NCBI RefSeq assembly: GCF_030317145.1
Contig: NZ_JASZYE010000004.1
Coordinates: 124,001 to 188,000, forward strand
DNA from: Variovorax flavidus
Lineage (GTDB): Bacteria > Pseudomonadota > Gammaproteobacteria > Burkholderiales > Burkholderiaceae_C
Length of the DNA stretch: 64,000 nucleotides
Direction of reading: 5' to 3'
Of this stretch, positions 17,911 through 26,759 are shown in pieces; position 1 is the first letter of the stretch; each line of letters starts with the position of its first letter. Both the position numbers and the translations under genes were made by a program. The notes beneath the pieces are model-generated. The model was not told the origin of the DNA. It searched no databases and worked only from the letters and a program-made list of their open reading frames with translations.

Positions 17911-19596
17911 TCAGACGCCGTGCGCGGCCGCGTCGGGCACACCACCCGATGTGAGCTCTGCCGCGAAGCCCGAACGCACGATCAACTCGAGCGGCTGCGG
18001 CTGCAGCGACTCGATGCGTAGCACCCCATCGCGCGACAGCACGGCCTTGTGCACCTGGCGCAGCGCATCGAGCCCGGTCGCGTCCAGCGAGATCAGGTGC
18101 ATCGCATCGAGCACCACTGTCATGCCGCGCGGCGCGCGTTCGACCGCCTGTACCGTCGCGTCCAGCTTGGCCGCGGCGCCGAAGAACAAGGCGCCGAAGA
18201 GCCTGAAGGTCAGCACCGGCGGTTCCAGCGACACCATCTCGACGCTGAACAGCGTGCTCATCCGCCGGACAAAGAGGGCGCACGCCAGCACGATGCCCAC
18301 CTGCACCGCCACGGTGAGGTCGAACACGACGGTGAGGAAGAAGGTGCCCAGCATCAGCAGCCGGTAGTGCTGGCTGAAGCGCCGCAGCATGTACGGCGAG
18401 AACTCGCGCCACTCGCCCATGTTCCAGGCCACGAACACGAGGATGCCCGCCAGCACCGCGAGCGGCACGTGCTGCGCGAGCGGAGCGGCGACCAGCACGA
18501 CCACCATCAGTGTGAGCGAGTGCACGATACCCGCGATGGGTGAACTCGCGCCTGCCCGCAGGTTGGTGATGGTCCGCGCGATCGTGCCGGTCGCCGGCAT
18601 GCCGCCGAAGAAGGGAGTGACCGCATTGGCGATGCCTTGTGCCATCAGCTCCTGATTCGGATCGTGCCGCGGCAGCCCGCTGACCTGATCGGCGACGCGA
18701 GCGCACAACAGCGATTCGATCGCGCCGAGCAGCGCGATGGTGAGGGTTGGCGTCACCAGTTGCTTGACAGTCTCCCAGGTGAAATCGGGCAGCGCGAACG
18801 CCGGCACGCCGCTGGGGATGCCGCCGAAGCGCGTGCCGATGGTCTCGACGGGCAGGCTGAAGCCCCACGACACCAGCGTCAGCGTGACCAGCGCGACGAT
18901 GGGCCCCGGCACGCGCGACCCGGCTCGCGCGGCGCGCGTATCGGCCATGCGCCCCAACACGAAATGCACGGCGTGGCCGAAGCGCGTCTTGTCGTGCAGC
19001 AGGTGCGGCCACGCGAACAGGCCGACGAGGCAGGCGAGGCCAAGCCCGAAGGCATAGGGATTGAAGCTGCCGAGGTTCGTCGCCAGCGTGTGGATCTGCG
19101 AGAACATGTCGGCCGGCATCTTCGCGATCGAAAGGCCGAGCCAGTCCTTGATCTGCGAAATCAGGATCAGTGTCGCAATGCCGTTGGTGAAGCCGATGAC
19201 GATCGACACCGGCACATAGCGCACGAGCGTGCCCAAGCGGAACAGCCCCATCAGGAAGAGCAGCACGCCGGCGCAGGCAGTGGCGATCAGCAGGTTCGCG
19301 ACGCCGTAGCGCTCGACGATGCCGTAGACGATCACGATGAAGGCGCCAGCCGGGCCGCCGATCTGCACCGCCGAACCGCCGAGCGCCGCGATCAGCAAGC
19401 CCGCGATGATGGCCGTCCAGATGCCTGCCTCGGGCTTGAGCCCCGAGGCGATTGCGAAGGCCATCGCCAGGGGCAGCGCCACGATGCCCACCGTGGCACC
19501 CGCGCCGAGGTCCTTGAAGAAGCGTTCCTGGTTGTAGCCCGCGAGGGCGTCGATGAGCCGGGGACGGAAGCTCGCCAGCTTCAGGGGAGAGGTCAT
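17911..19596 (-). CDS. SulP family anion transporter
   Basis: 561 residues: about ten to twelve membrane helices over 25-430, followed by a STAS domain at about 445-550. SulP signatures include VGIVALPLAMAFAIASGLKPEAGIWTAI, GGPAGAFIVIVYGI and TGTIARTITNLRAGASSPIAGI. Family members carry sulfate, bicarbonate or dicarboxylates. It lies next to other genes only by chance of order; substrate cannot be assigned. Confidence 0.9.
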   Translation of the reverse strand: MTSPLKLASFRPRLIDALAGYNQERFFKDLGAGATVGIVALPLAMAFAIASGLKPEAGIWTAIIAGLLIAALGGSAVQIGGPAGAFIVIVYGIVERYGVANLLIATACAGVLLFLMGLFRLGTLVRYVPVSIVIGFTNGIATLILISQIKDWLGLSIAKMPADMFSQIHTLATNLGSFNPYAFGLGLACLVGLFAWPHLLHDKTRFGHAVHFVLGRMADTRAARAGSRVPGPIVALVTLTLVSWGFSLPVETIGTRFGGIPSGVPAFALPDFTWETVKQLVTPTLTIALLGAIESLLCARVADQVSGLPRHDPNQELMAQGIANAVTPFFGGMPATGTIARTITNLRAGASSPIAGIVHSLTLMVVVLVAAPLAQHVPLAVLAGILVFVAWNMGEWREFSPYMLRRFSQHYRLLMLGTFFLTVVFDLTVAVQVGIVLACALFVRRMSTLFSVEMVSLEPPVLTFRLFGALFFGAAAKLDATVQAVERAPRGMTVVLDAMHLISLDATGLDALRQVHKAVLSRDGVLRIESLQPQPLELIVRSGFAAELTSGGVPDAAAHGV

Positions 19597-19623
19597 GGGC
19601 GCTATTGTGGACGCGCCCTGTGC

Positions 19624-19896
19624 TCAGTCCGAGTCGCCGGGCAGTACGGCATCGGCCGCCGCGCCTACCGCCTTGCCGGTGATGCGGGCGGTGCCGATCG
19701 CAGCATCGGCCGCCAGTCCGACCGCGCCCGCGCCCACGCTCACGGCCGTGCTCGTCACGCTGATCGCCGCACCCGCCACCGCACATCCGCTCAATGCGGC
19801 GGCGCAGACCAGGGCGGCCAGCAGGCCGATCCGGGAAACGCCGCGGAACCGGCTTTGCCGGGCCGCAGGCGTTGCCCCCTGCAAGGGGGAATGCAT
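19624..19896 (-). CDS. Small glycine/alanine-rich lipoprotein
   Basis: 90 residues. Hydrophobic stretch and lipobox LSGC (lipidated C38), then AGAAISVTSTAVSVGAGAVGLAADAAIGTA, a glycine-zipper-like region that may span or associate with a membrane. The ATG overlaps the metG stop codon (TGATG), so translation is probably coupled. The first 20 or so codons lie inside a REP-like repeat, and no normal start codon exists between the repeat and the signal peptide. Function unknown. Confidence 0.65.
   Translation of the reverse strand: MHSPLQGATPAARQSRFRGVSRIGLLAALVCAAALSGCAVAGAAISVTSTAVSVGAGAVGLAADAAIGTARITGKAVGAAADAVLPGDSD
19842..19890 (+). repeat. REP-like dispersed repeat, copy 2
   Basis: Same arrangement as 4395-4449: GGAACCGGCT..GCCGG hairpin followed by a TTGCCCCCT/AGGGGG hairpin, in the same orientation; 30 of 37 positions identical over the first part. 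It overlaps the 5' end of the small lipoprotein gene. Confidence 0.6.
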
Positions 19897-21977
19897 CACC
19901 TGACTCGCATGCCTGGTGTGGCGCCGGGCCAGGGTTCCAGCACGTGGATGCCTGGGTTCGCCTTCTCGTCCGCATGGCTGGCTGCCAGCACCATGCCTTC
20001 GGAGATGCCGAACTTCATCTTGCGCGGCGCGAGGTTGGCGACCAGCACCGTGAGCTTGCCGACGAGCTGCTCCGGCTCGTAGACCGAGGCGATGCCCGAG
20101 AACACGTTGCGCGTCTTGCCTTCGCCGGCGTCGAGCGTCAGGTGCAGCAGCTTGGTCGATCCCTCGACCTTCTGGCAGGCCACGATCTTCGCGATGCGCA
20201 GGTCGATCTTCGCGAAGTCGTCGATGGTGATGGTCGGCGCGATGCCTTCGCCACCTGGCAGTTGCGTTGCGGCGGCAGCAGGTTCGGCCGCCGGCTCGGG
20301 CAGTTCGAAGAGCTGGTCGAGCTGCTTGACGTCCACGCGTTGCATCAGGTGCTTGTAGTCGTTGATCGCGTGGCCGGCGCCTAGCAGTCGGCCCGCATCG
20401 GCGAACAGCAGCGGCGCGCTGCCCAGGAAGGACTCGACCTGCGCCGCCAGCGCCGGCAGCACCGGCTTGAGGTAGATCGTCAGCAGGCGGAAGGCTTCGA
20501 TGCAGGCGGTGCATACGTCATGCAGGCGCGCTTCCATGCCTTCCTTCTTGGCGAGTTCCCAGGGCTTGTTCTGGTCGACGTATTCATTGACCTTGTCGGC
20601 CAGCAGCATGATCTCGCGCAAGGCCCGTGCGTAGTCGCGGCCGTCGTAGAGCGACTGCATCGGCGCCGAGGCTGCCTGCAGGGCGGCCAGCAGCGCCGCG
20701 CCGTCGGCCGACACCGTGCCCAGCTTGCCGCCGAAGCGCTTGGCGATGAAGCCTGCCGCGCGGCTCGCGATGTTGATGTATTTGCCGATCAGGTCGGCGT
20801 TGACGCGGGCCATGAAGTCCTCGGCCGTGAAATCGACGTCCTCGACCTTGGCGTTGAGCTTGGCCGCGATGTAGTAGCGCAGCCATTCGGGGTTCATGCC
20901 GATCGAGAGGTACTTGAGCGGGTCGATGCCAGTGCCGCGGCTCTTGCTCATCTTCTCGCCCGACACGGTGATGAAGCCGTGCACGTTCACCTGGCTCGGC
21001 GTCTTGCGCTCGCTGAACTGCAGCATCGCAGGCCAGAACAGCGTGTGGAAGTAGACGATGTCCTTGCCGATGAAGTGCACCTGCTCCACCGCCGGATCGG
21101 CCACGAATTCTTCGAAGCTCTGCGAGGTGCGCGAGGGCTCGTGCCAGTGCTGCGCTGCCTGCCCCTTGTCGAAGTGGTTCTTCAGGCTCGCGAGATAGCC
21201 CACGGGCGCATCGAGCCACACGTAGAAGTACTTGCCCGGCGCATCGGGGATCTCGATGCCGAAATAGGGCGCTTCGCGCGAGATGTCCCAGTCGGCCATG
21301 CCGGCCTCGAACCACTCGCTGGCCTTCTTGGCCATCTCCGGCTGCAGCTTGCCGTCCTGCGTCCAGCCCTTGAGGAAGTCGACGACCTGCGGGTCGGAGA
21401 GCTTGAAGAAGAAGTGCTCGGAGCTGCGCAACTCCGGCGTCGCGCCCGTGAGCGTCGAGTAGGGGTTGATGAGTTCGGTCGGCGAATAGACGCTGCTGCA
21501 CACCTCGCAGGCGTCGCCGTACTGGTCCTTGGCGTGGCACACCGGGCATTCGCCCTTGATGTAGCGGTCGGGCAGGAACATGCCCTTCACCGGGTCGTAG
21601 AACTGCTCGATGGTGCGCGTGGCGATCATGCCGCCGGCCTTGAGCTTCTTGTAGATGCCCTGCGCGAGTTCGGTGTTTTCGCTGCTGTCGGTCGAGTGCC
21701 AGTTGTCGAAGCGGATGTGGAAGCCGTCCAGGTATTCCTTGCGGCCCGCGGCGATCTCGCCGACGAACGCCTGCGGCGTCTTGCCGGCCTTTTCGGCCGC
21801 AATCATGATCGGCGCGCCGTGCGCGTCGTCGGCACCCACGAAGTGCACCATGTGGCCCTGCATGCGCTGGAACCGCACCCAGATGTCGGCCTGGATGTAT
21901 TCCATGATGTGGCCAACGTGGAACTTGCCGTTGGCGTAGGGCAGGGCGGTGGTGACGAAGAGTTTGCGCTGGGACAT
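19896..21977 (-). CDS. metG: Methionyl-tRNA synthetase
   Basis: 693 residues. Class I signature HVGH at 20-23, KMSKS near residue 340, a four-cysteine zinc knuckle (CPVC and CEVC), and the C-terminal EMAP/tRBD tRNA-binding domain at about 590-693. It charges tRNA-Met in the cytosol. The long, domain-complete form of the beta/gammaproteobacterial type. Its stop overlaps the start of a small lipoprotein gene. A 16-base-arm dyad lies in its leader at 22026-22043. Confidence 0.98.
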   Translation of the reverse strand: MSQRKLFVTTALPYANGKFHVGHIMEYIQADIWVRFQRMQGHMVHFVGADDAHGAPIMIAAEKAGKTPQAFVGEIAAGRKEYLDGFHIRFDNWHSTDSSENTELAQGIYKKLKAGGMIATRTIEQFYDPVKGMFLPDRYIKGECPVCHAKDQYGDACEVCSSVYSPTELINPYSTLTGATPELRSSEHFFFKLSDPQVVDFLKGWTQDGKLQPEMAKKASEWFEAGMADWDISREAPYFGIEIPDAPGKYFYVWLDAPVGYLASLKNHFDKGQAAQHWHEPSRTSQSFEEFVADPAVEQVHFIGKDIVYFHTLFWPAMLQFSERKTPSQVNVHGFITVSGEKMSKSRGTGIDPLKYLSIGMNPEWLRYYIAAKLNAKVEDVDFTAEDFMARVNADLIGKYINIASRAAGFIAKRFGGKLGTVSADGAALLAALQAASAPMQSLYDGRDYARALREIMLLADKVNEYVDQNKPWELAKKEGMEARLHDVCTACIEAFRLLTIYLKPVLPALAAQVESFLGSAPLLFADAGRLLGAGHAINDYKHLMQRVDVKQLDQLFELPEPAAEPAAAATQLPGGEGIAPTITIDDFAKIDLRIAKIVACQKVEGSTKLLHLTLDAGEGKTRNVFSGIASVYEPEQLVGKLTVLVANLAPRKMKFGISEGMVLAASHADEKANPGIHVLEPWPGATPGMRVR

Positions 21978-22025
21978 CGCGAGGGGCGCTTTCGGGGAGA
22001 GGAGGAACTGCGGGTAGGGACTGCG

Positions 22026-22043
22026 GCTGGCGCCTGCGCCAGC
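22026..22043. other. 8-bp-arm dyad in the metG leader / GNAT promoter region
   Basis: GCTGGCGC-CT-GCGCCAGC, about 50 bases upstream of the metG ATG on the minus strand. Either a hairpin in the metG leader or a regulator site in the shared intergenic region. Confidence 0.4.
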
Positions 22044-22101
22044 GGAGGAGCAGCATTTTAGGTGGCGGGGCTATAGTCGTCGTGCCAACCCAGGATGCCC
22101 T

Positions 22102-22569
22102 GTGATCACCCAGTACGAAATCACCCTTGCGCAGGCAGCGGACGCCCCGGACATCGCGGAGCTGTCCCGGGACGCGATCGAGCTGGGGCTCTCGTGGCGA
22201 TGGACCCAGCGGCGCGTGCTGCGCTGCATCCGCGACGAGGCCACCAACGTGGCCGTGGCCCGCCGCGACGGCGTTCTTCTCGGCTTCGCGATCATGCAAT
22301 ACGGGGACGACGACGCGCACATTTCGTTGTTCGCTGTGCAGGCGTCGCAGCGTCGCAACGGCCTGGGATCGGCCTTGCTGGCCTGGCTCGAAGCGACAGC
22401 GGGCGTTGCCGGCATCCGCACGATCCGCCTTGAAGCAAGGGCTGGCAATGCCGCCGCCAAGTCCTTCTATGGCCGCCACGGCTTCATGGAATCGGGCATG
22501 AGCCCGGGCTATTACGAGGACGTCGAGGACGCGGTGCGCATGGTCAAGCGCCTGGGGCCGGAGCCATGA
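22102..22569 (+). CDS. GNAT family N-acetyltransferase
   Basis: 155 residues from a GTG. GNAT fold with acetyl-CoA motif VQASQRRNGLGSALLAWLEA (motif A, Q/RxxGxG form), then LEARAGNAAAKSFYGRHGF (motif B, NxxAxxFYxxxGF). Resembles RimI-type enzymes; substrate unknown. Its 3' end overlaps the convergent AraC-type regulator by 26 bases. A TATAGT -10-like element is about 24 bases upstream. Confidence 0.88.
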   Translation: MITQYEITLAQAADAPDIAELSRDAIELGLSWRWTQRRVLRCIRDEATNVAVARRDGVLLGFAIMQYGDDDAHISLFAVQASQRRNGLGSALLAWLEATAGVAGIRTIRLEARAGNAAAKSFYGRHGFMESGMSPGYYEDVEDAVRMVKRLGPEP

Positions 22570-23569
22570 TCGCGGTGTCCGTGTCGCGTTCGCGGCGCCA
22601 TGCTCCGGGCGGCTTCCCGACCAGCCGCTTGAAAGCCCGCACGAACGCAGCCTCGGAGTCATAGCCCACGTCGAGTGCGATCGCGGCGATCGTGGCACGG
22701 GTGTCGATCAACAGGCGCGCCGCGCGCTGCATGCGCCACTGGGCCAGGTACTGGATGGGCGGCACGCCGAGCATCAGCACGAAGCGTTCGTGCAGTGCAG
22801 AGCGCGACAGGCCGACAAGCCGCCCGAGTTCCTCGATCGTCCAGTTGTGCGCCGGCTGCGCGTGCATCAGCGCCAGCGCGCGGCCGACGAAGCGATCGCG
22901 CAGGCCCGCGAGCCATCCCGCGCTCTGTGTGGGAAGGTGATCGGCATAGCGCCGCACGGCGTCGACGAACATCATCTCGCTCATCCGGGCCAGCATCGCC
23001 TCGCCGCCGGCACGCTGCGCATGCGACTCGGCCACCGCCTGCTGGGTGAACTTCGCGATCCAGGCGTCGTCCTCGGTGGCGCGCAAGTGCAGCAGGCGCG
23101 GCAGCGCGTCGATCAGCGGGTTGAAGGGCTGCAGGTCGCAACCGAGAAAGCCGCACACGATGGTTGTGTCCACCTCCGAATCCGGCAGGGCCGAGCGCAG
23201 GACGTTCTGACCGTTGTAGGCCAGGCGCAATGGCAGCCGTTCGACCTCCATGTCGGCGAACCAGTTGAGGTCGCTGTCGCCGCGCATCCCGGGCGCGCTC
23301 GACACCACGTGTGCGTCTCCGTGCGGGAACATCACCACGTCGCCGGCGAAGAGCTGGACGGACGGTCCGCCGGGAATGCCGGCCCAGCAACTGCCCTGCG
23401 CGACGGCGTGGTATTCGATCACGTGATCCACGCCGCGCATCAGCAGCGGCGCGAGTTCCTTCGCCGAAGGTGCCTCGGCTGCCCAGTCGCTGCTGGCGCT
23501 GATGCTGAAGAAGACGGCGCCGCGCAGACGCACGCCCTGCAGCACATCCGACAGCGTGTCCTGGCTCAT
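22544..23569 (-). CDS. AraC family regulator with cupin sensor domain
   Basis: 341 residues. N-terminal AraC-binding/cupin-like domain at about 1-190 (GSCWAGIPGGPSVQLFAGDVVMFPHGDAHV), and two helix-turn-helix motifs in the last 100 residues (IEELGRLVGLSRSALHERFV; IAAIALDVGYDSEAAFVRAFKR). It is divergent from the FAD-linked oxidase gene with a 204-base gap, so that gene is the likely target. Ligand unknown. Confidence 0.9.
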   Translation of the reverse strand: MSQDTLSDVLQGVRLRGAVFFSISASSDWAAEAPSAKELAPLLMRGVDHVIEYHAVAQGSCWAGIPGGPSVQLFAGDVVMFPHGDAHVVSSAPGMRGDSDLNWFADMEVERLPLRLAYNGQNVLRSALPDSEVDTTIVCGFLGCDLQPFNPLIDALPRLLHLRATEDDAWIAKFTQQAVAESHAQRAGGEAMLARMSEMMFVDAVRRYADHLPTQSAGWLAGLRDRFVGRALALMHAQPAHNWTIEELGRLVGLSRSALHERFVLMLGVPPIQYLAQWRMQRAARLLIDTRATIAAIALDVGYDSEAAFVRAFKRLVGKPPGAWRRERDTDTAIMAPAPGA

Positions 23570-23773
23570 CCGGGTGTCACCGCGGGGCTTCGATCAAGTC
23601 CGGCGGACGGCCGGTCAATGCGGAGGGCCGTGCGCCGCAAACGGCGGACGCGCAATCAACTGCCGAGGACGCCGCGCGAAGCAAGGGGGCAGTCAGGCAA
23701 GAAGAATGAATCCACCCCTCGCGACCGATGCGCGGCGGACCGTTCCTCAATGCGTTCATATCAGGAGCCCCCT

Positions 23774-25210
23774 ATGGAATCCGTGACCTACCTTACGCTG
23801 GACAAGGACGTCCGGCAAGCCCGGCAGCCGGACCTCTCGGCATTCGCTGCGCAGATCAGCGGCGGCGTGCTCGATGCTGCAAACCCCGCCTACGACGAAG
23901 CGCGCAAGGTCTGGAATGCGAGCGTCGATCGCCGTCCCGCGCTGATCGCGCGGTGCCTGACGGAAAGCGATGTCCAGGCGGCAGTCCGCTTCGCCGCCGC
24001 ACACCGCATGCTGCTCAGCGTGCGCGGCGGCGGCCACCACATCGCCGGCAATGCGGTCGCGGAGGGCGGCCTGATGCTGGACATGTCCGGCATGCGCGCG
24101 ATCCAGGTCGACGCGGCGAAGCGCACTGCGCGTGTCGGTCCGGGTGCGCTGCTCGGCGATTTCGACCGCGAAGCGCAGGCCCATGGCCTGGCCACGCCGC
24201 TCGGCATCAACTCGACCACCGGTGTAGCCGGGCTCACGCTGGGCGGTGGCTTCGGGTGGCTGACGCGGCGCCATGGCATGACCGTCGACAACCTGCTGAG
24301 CGCCACCGTCGTGACGGCGGACGGTGCCGTGCGCGTGGCCTCGGCCACCTCGGAGCCCGACCTGTTCTGGGCCCTGCGCGGCGGCGGGGGCAATTTCGGC
24401 GTGGTGACGTCGTTCGAGTTCCGGTTGCACCCCGTCGGCCCGGAGGTCTACGCCGGGCTGGTGGTCTATCCGATGGCGCAGGCGCAAAAGGTCCTGCGCG
24501 CATGGCGCGACTTCAATACCGGGGCGCCCGACGAGCTGAGCGTCTGGGCGGTGCTGCGCAAGGCGCCTCCGCTGCCCTTCCTGCCCGAATCGGCCCACGG
24601 CACGGGTGTGGTGGTCTTTCCGCTGCTGCATTGCGGCAGCGTCGAAGCGGGGGAACGCGATGCCGCGCCGGTGTTGCGTTTCGGCGAGCCGATCGGGAGC
24701 GCGCTCGGCGCGACGCCCTATGCGGGCTTCCAGACCGTCGTCGATCCGCTGCTGGCGCCCGGCGCCCGCAACTACTGGAAGTCGAACAACTTCAGCAAGC
24801 TCAGCGACGAGGCGCTGGACCTCGTGATCGCGTCGGCCGAACGGGTGCCGGGGCCGGAATGCGAGATCTTCCTGGCCCAGCTCGGCGGAGCCATGGCGAG
24901 AGTCAAGCAGGATGCGACGGCCTTTGCCGGACGCGATGCCAACTACATCATGAACGTGCATGGCCGCTGGCAGGACCCGCGTGACGACGAGAAGGTGCGC
25001 ACCTGGGCGCGCGGCGTCTTCGAGGCCGCGGCGCCGCACGCCACCGGAAGCGGCTACGTCAACTTCCTGACCGAGGACGAGGCGGAGCGCGTCGCCGCGA
25101 GCTATGGCGCGAACCACGAACGGCTGCAGGCCGTGAAGCGGCGCTTCGATCCGGACAACCTGTTCCGGATGAACCTGAACATCGCGCCGGCCACGTCGGC
25201 GAAACAGTAG
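23774..25210 (+). CDS. FAD-linked oxidase, BBE-like family
   Basis: 478 residues from MESVTYLTLDKDV; the open frame upstream has no family sequence. FAD-binding PCMH/VAO domain at about 55-225 with VRGGGHHIAGN, where a histidine is the expected 8-alpha FAD attachment, then GINSTTGVAGLTLGGGFGWLTR. The C-terminal berberine-bridge element is at about 430-475 (RRFDPDNLFRMNLNI). The usual second attachment cysteine in the Gly-x-Cys segment is replaced, as INSTTG, so flavin is probably singly linked. Such enzymes oxidise sugars, alkaloids or alcohols with O2; substrate unknown. Confidence 0.88.
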   Translation: MESVTYLTLDKDVRQARQPDLSAFAAQISGGVLDAANPAYDEARKVWNASVDRRPALIARCLTESDVQAAVRFAAAHRMLLSVRGGGHHIAGNAVAEGGLMLDMSGMRAIQVDAAKRTARVGPGALLGDFDREAQAHGLATPLGINSTTGVAGLTLGGGFGWLTRRHGMTVDNLLSATVVTADGAVRVASATSEPDLFWALRGGGGNFGVVTSFEFRLHPVGPEVYAGLVVYPMAQAQKVLRAWRDFNTGAPDELSVWAVLRKAPPLPFLPESAHGTGVVVFPLLHCGSVEAGERDAAPVLRFGEPIGSALGATPYAGFQTVVDPLLAPGARNYWKSNNFSKLSDEALDLVIASAERVPGPECEIFLAQLGGAMARVKQDATAFAGRDANYIMNVHGRWQDPRDDEKVRTWARGVFEAAAPHATGSGYVNFLTEDEAERVAASYGANHERLQAVKRRFDPDNLFRMNLNIAPATSAKQ

Positions 25211-25225
25211 GCAGGGGGCCGAGCC

Positions 25226-26497
25226 ATGAGCAGCAGCGACGCACGCGGATGCAGCGTCACCGGTGCCACGCCTTCCGCCCTGGCAGCGTACGAGCGCGCG
25301 CTCGCTGCGTACCAGAGCTGGCGCTGTGGCGTCGAGCCGGCACTTGCGACCGCCCTGCAGGAGGCGCCGGACTTCGTGATGGCGCACGCCCTGCAGGCCT
25401 ACCTGCTGCTTTGCAGCCGCGATCCGCGCAAGGTGCGGCTGGCACGCCAGGTGGTGGCGCGCGCGGCCAGCCTGCCGGCCAACCCGCGCGAGCGCCTGCA
25501 CCTGGCGGCCATTGCAGCGGCGCTCGGCGACGACTACGCACTCGCCAAGACCCGGTTCGGCGAAGTGCTCCAGCAGCACCCGCTGGACGTCCTGGCACTG
25601 CAGGTGGCGCACATGTTCGACCACGTCACGGGCGACCTCGCCCGCATGCACGACCGCGTGGCGTCGGTGCTGCCGGCGTGGTCGCGCGAGGTGCCGGGCT
25701 ATCACGCGGTGCTGGCCATGCACGCCTTCAGCCTCGAGGAAAGCGGCGAGTACGGGCATGCCGAGGACGTCGCCTGCGAGGCGCTGGCCCTGAACCCGCT
25801 GGACGCCCGGGCGCATCACGCGATGGCCCACGTCTTCGAGATGTCCGAACGCGCGGAGGCGGGCTTGCGCTGGATGAACGCGCATCGGGACTTCTGGGGC
25901 CTCGATACCGTGGTGGCCACGCACGGCTGGTGGCATGTGGCGTTGTTTCACCTCGCACGGCACCGCTTCGGCGACGCGCTGTGGCTGTATGACCGGCGGG
26001 TGCGTGCCCAGCCGTCCGGCGAGATCGCGGACCTGATCGATGCCTCCGCGCTGTTGTGGAGGGTCGAACTGGCGGGAGGCGACGTCGGGCCGCGGTGGGG
26101 CGAGCTGGCGACGGCCTGGGAGCCCTACATCGACGACGGCTTCTGCAGCTTCAATGACCTGCATGCCATGCTGGCGTTTGTCGGCGCGCGCGACTGGCGC
26201 CGGGCCTTGCAACTCGAACGGGCGCTGGTCAAGTCACAGGCACGCCCGACGCGCCACGGCGAATCGACGAGGCAGGCCGGCTTGCCGTCGTGCCGGGCGC
26301 TGATGGCGTTCGGACGCGGCAACGACAGCCTCGCGATCACGCTTCTGGCGAGCCTGCCGGAGCTGGCACACCGCCTCGGCGGAAGCCACGCGCAGCGCGA
26401 TGTGCTGAACCTGACCTTGCGCCGGGCCGTCGAGCGCGTCCGCAGCCCGGCCCGGGGGAGGCACGTCCCGACACTGCCGATGGACGCGCAGAACTGA
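25226..26497 (+). CDS. TTC38-like tetratricopeptide repeat protein
   Basis: 423 residues, starting 15 bases after the oxidase gene, so a two-gene operon is likely. Helical repeats run through the whole length (for example ALATALQEAPDFVMAHALQAYLLL, YALAKTRFGEVLQQHPLDVLALQVAHM, ARAHHAMAHVFEMSERAEAGLRWM). The HGWWHVALFHLARHRFGDALWLYD segment resembles the animal TTC38 family. No signal peptide or membrane helix, so cytosolic. Possibly a scaffold or an uncharacterised enzyme partner of the oxidase. Confidence 0.78.
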   Translation: MSSSDARGCSVTGATPSALAAYERALAAYQSWRCGVEPALATALQEAPDFVMAHALQAYLLLCSRDPRKVRLARQVVARAASLPANPRERLHLAAIAAALGDDYALAKTRFGEVLQQHPLDVLALQVAHMFDHVTGDLARMHDRVASVLPAWSREVPGYHAVLAMHAFSLEESGEYGHAEDVACEALALNPLDARAHHAMAHVFEMSERAEAGLRWMNAHRDFWGLDTVVATHGWWHVALFHLARHRFGDALWLYDRRVRAQPSGEIADLIDASALLWRVELAGGDVGPRWGELATAWEPYIDDGFCSFNDLHAMLAFVGARDWRRALQLERALVKSQARPTRHGESTRQAGLPSCRALMAFGRGNDSLAITLLASLPELAHRLGGSHAQRDVLNLTLRRAVERVRSPARGRHVPTLPMDAQN

Positions 26498-26518
26498 GCG
26501 TTTGGCGCGCCCAGAAAA

Positions 26519-26548
26519 AAGCCCCCTCACATGACTGCGGGGGGGCTA
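26519..26548 (-). terminator. Intrinsic terminator after the 29-residue smORF
   Basis: On the minus strand AGCCCCC and GGGGGCT (26541-26547 with 26520-26526) form a stem, followed immediately by a T6 run (AAAAAA at 26515-26520 on the plus strand). It lies about 45 bases after the smORF stop. The stem can also form for the convergent TPR gene, but without a T-run on that side. Confidence 0.75.
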
Positions 26549-26550
26549 AT

Positions 26551-26568
26551 CCATCGAAAAGACGATGG
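26551..26568 (-). other. Small 6-bp hairpin in the smORF 3' region
   Basis: CCATCG and CGATGG separated by six bases, between the smORF stop and the terminator. May protect the short transcript's 3' end. Structure seen, role inferred. Confidence 0.35.
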
Positions 26569-26591
26569 AGGAGACAACTGGGGTCTGTCTG

Positions 26592-26681
26592 TCAGCGAAG
26601 CTCGTCCAGCTTCTTCGAGGTCACATAACCCGAAGCAACGACGCCGGCGACGGCAACAAGGCAGAGAAAAACTGTGAACAT
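26592..26681 (-). CDS. 29-residue single-helix membrane protein
   Basis: Encodes MFTVFLCLVAVAGVVASGY followed by VTSKKLDELR. Residues 2-18 are hydrophobic enough for one membrane helix; the tail is charged and would lie in the cytosol or periplasm. Support for a true gene: GAGGAG eight bases before the ATG, a promoter-like TTGCAT-17-TATAAT about 30-60 bases upstream, and a hairpin plus T-run terminator downstream. That makes a complete, isolated transcription unit. Too short for routine gene calling. Family and function not recognised. Confidence 0.65.
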   Translation of the reverse strand: MFTVFLCLVAVAGVVASGYVTSKKLDELR

Positions 26682-26711
26682 TGGGTACTCCTCAATGACT
26701 GCGTTGGCTCG

Positions 26712-26740
26712 ATTATAGGGTAAACCCTAATTTCATGCAA
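26712..26740 (-). promoter_or_regulatory. Sigma-70 promoter with overlapping dyad for the smORF
   Basis: Minus strand TTGCAT (26735-26740), a 17-base spacer and perfect TATAAT (26712-26717). The spacer contains TAGGGT-AA-ACCCTA (read on the plus strand, 26716-26729), a perfect 6-bp-arm dyad touching the -10 box, as an operator would. Confidence 0.6.
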
Positions 26741-26759
26741 GGAGCAGCTCCCGGCCACG

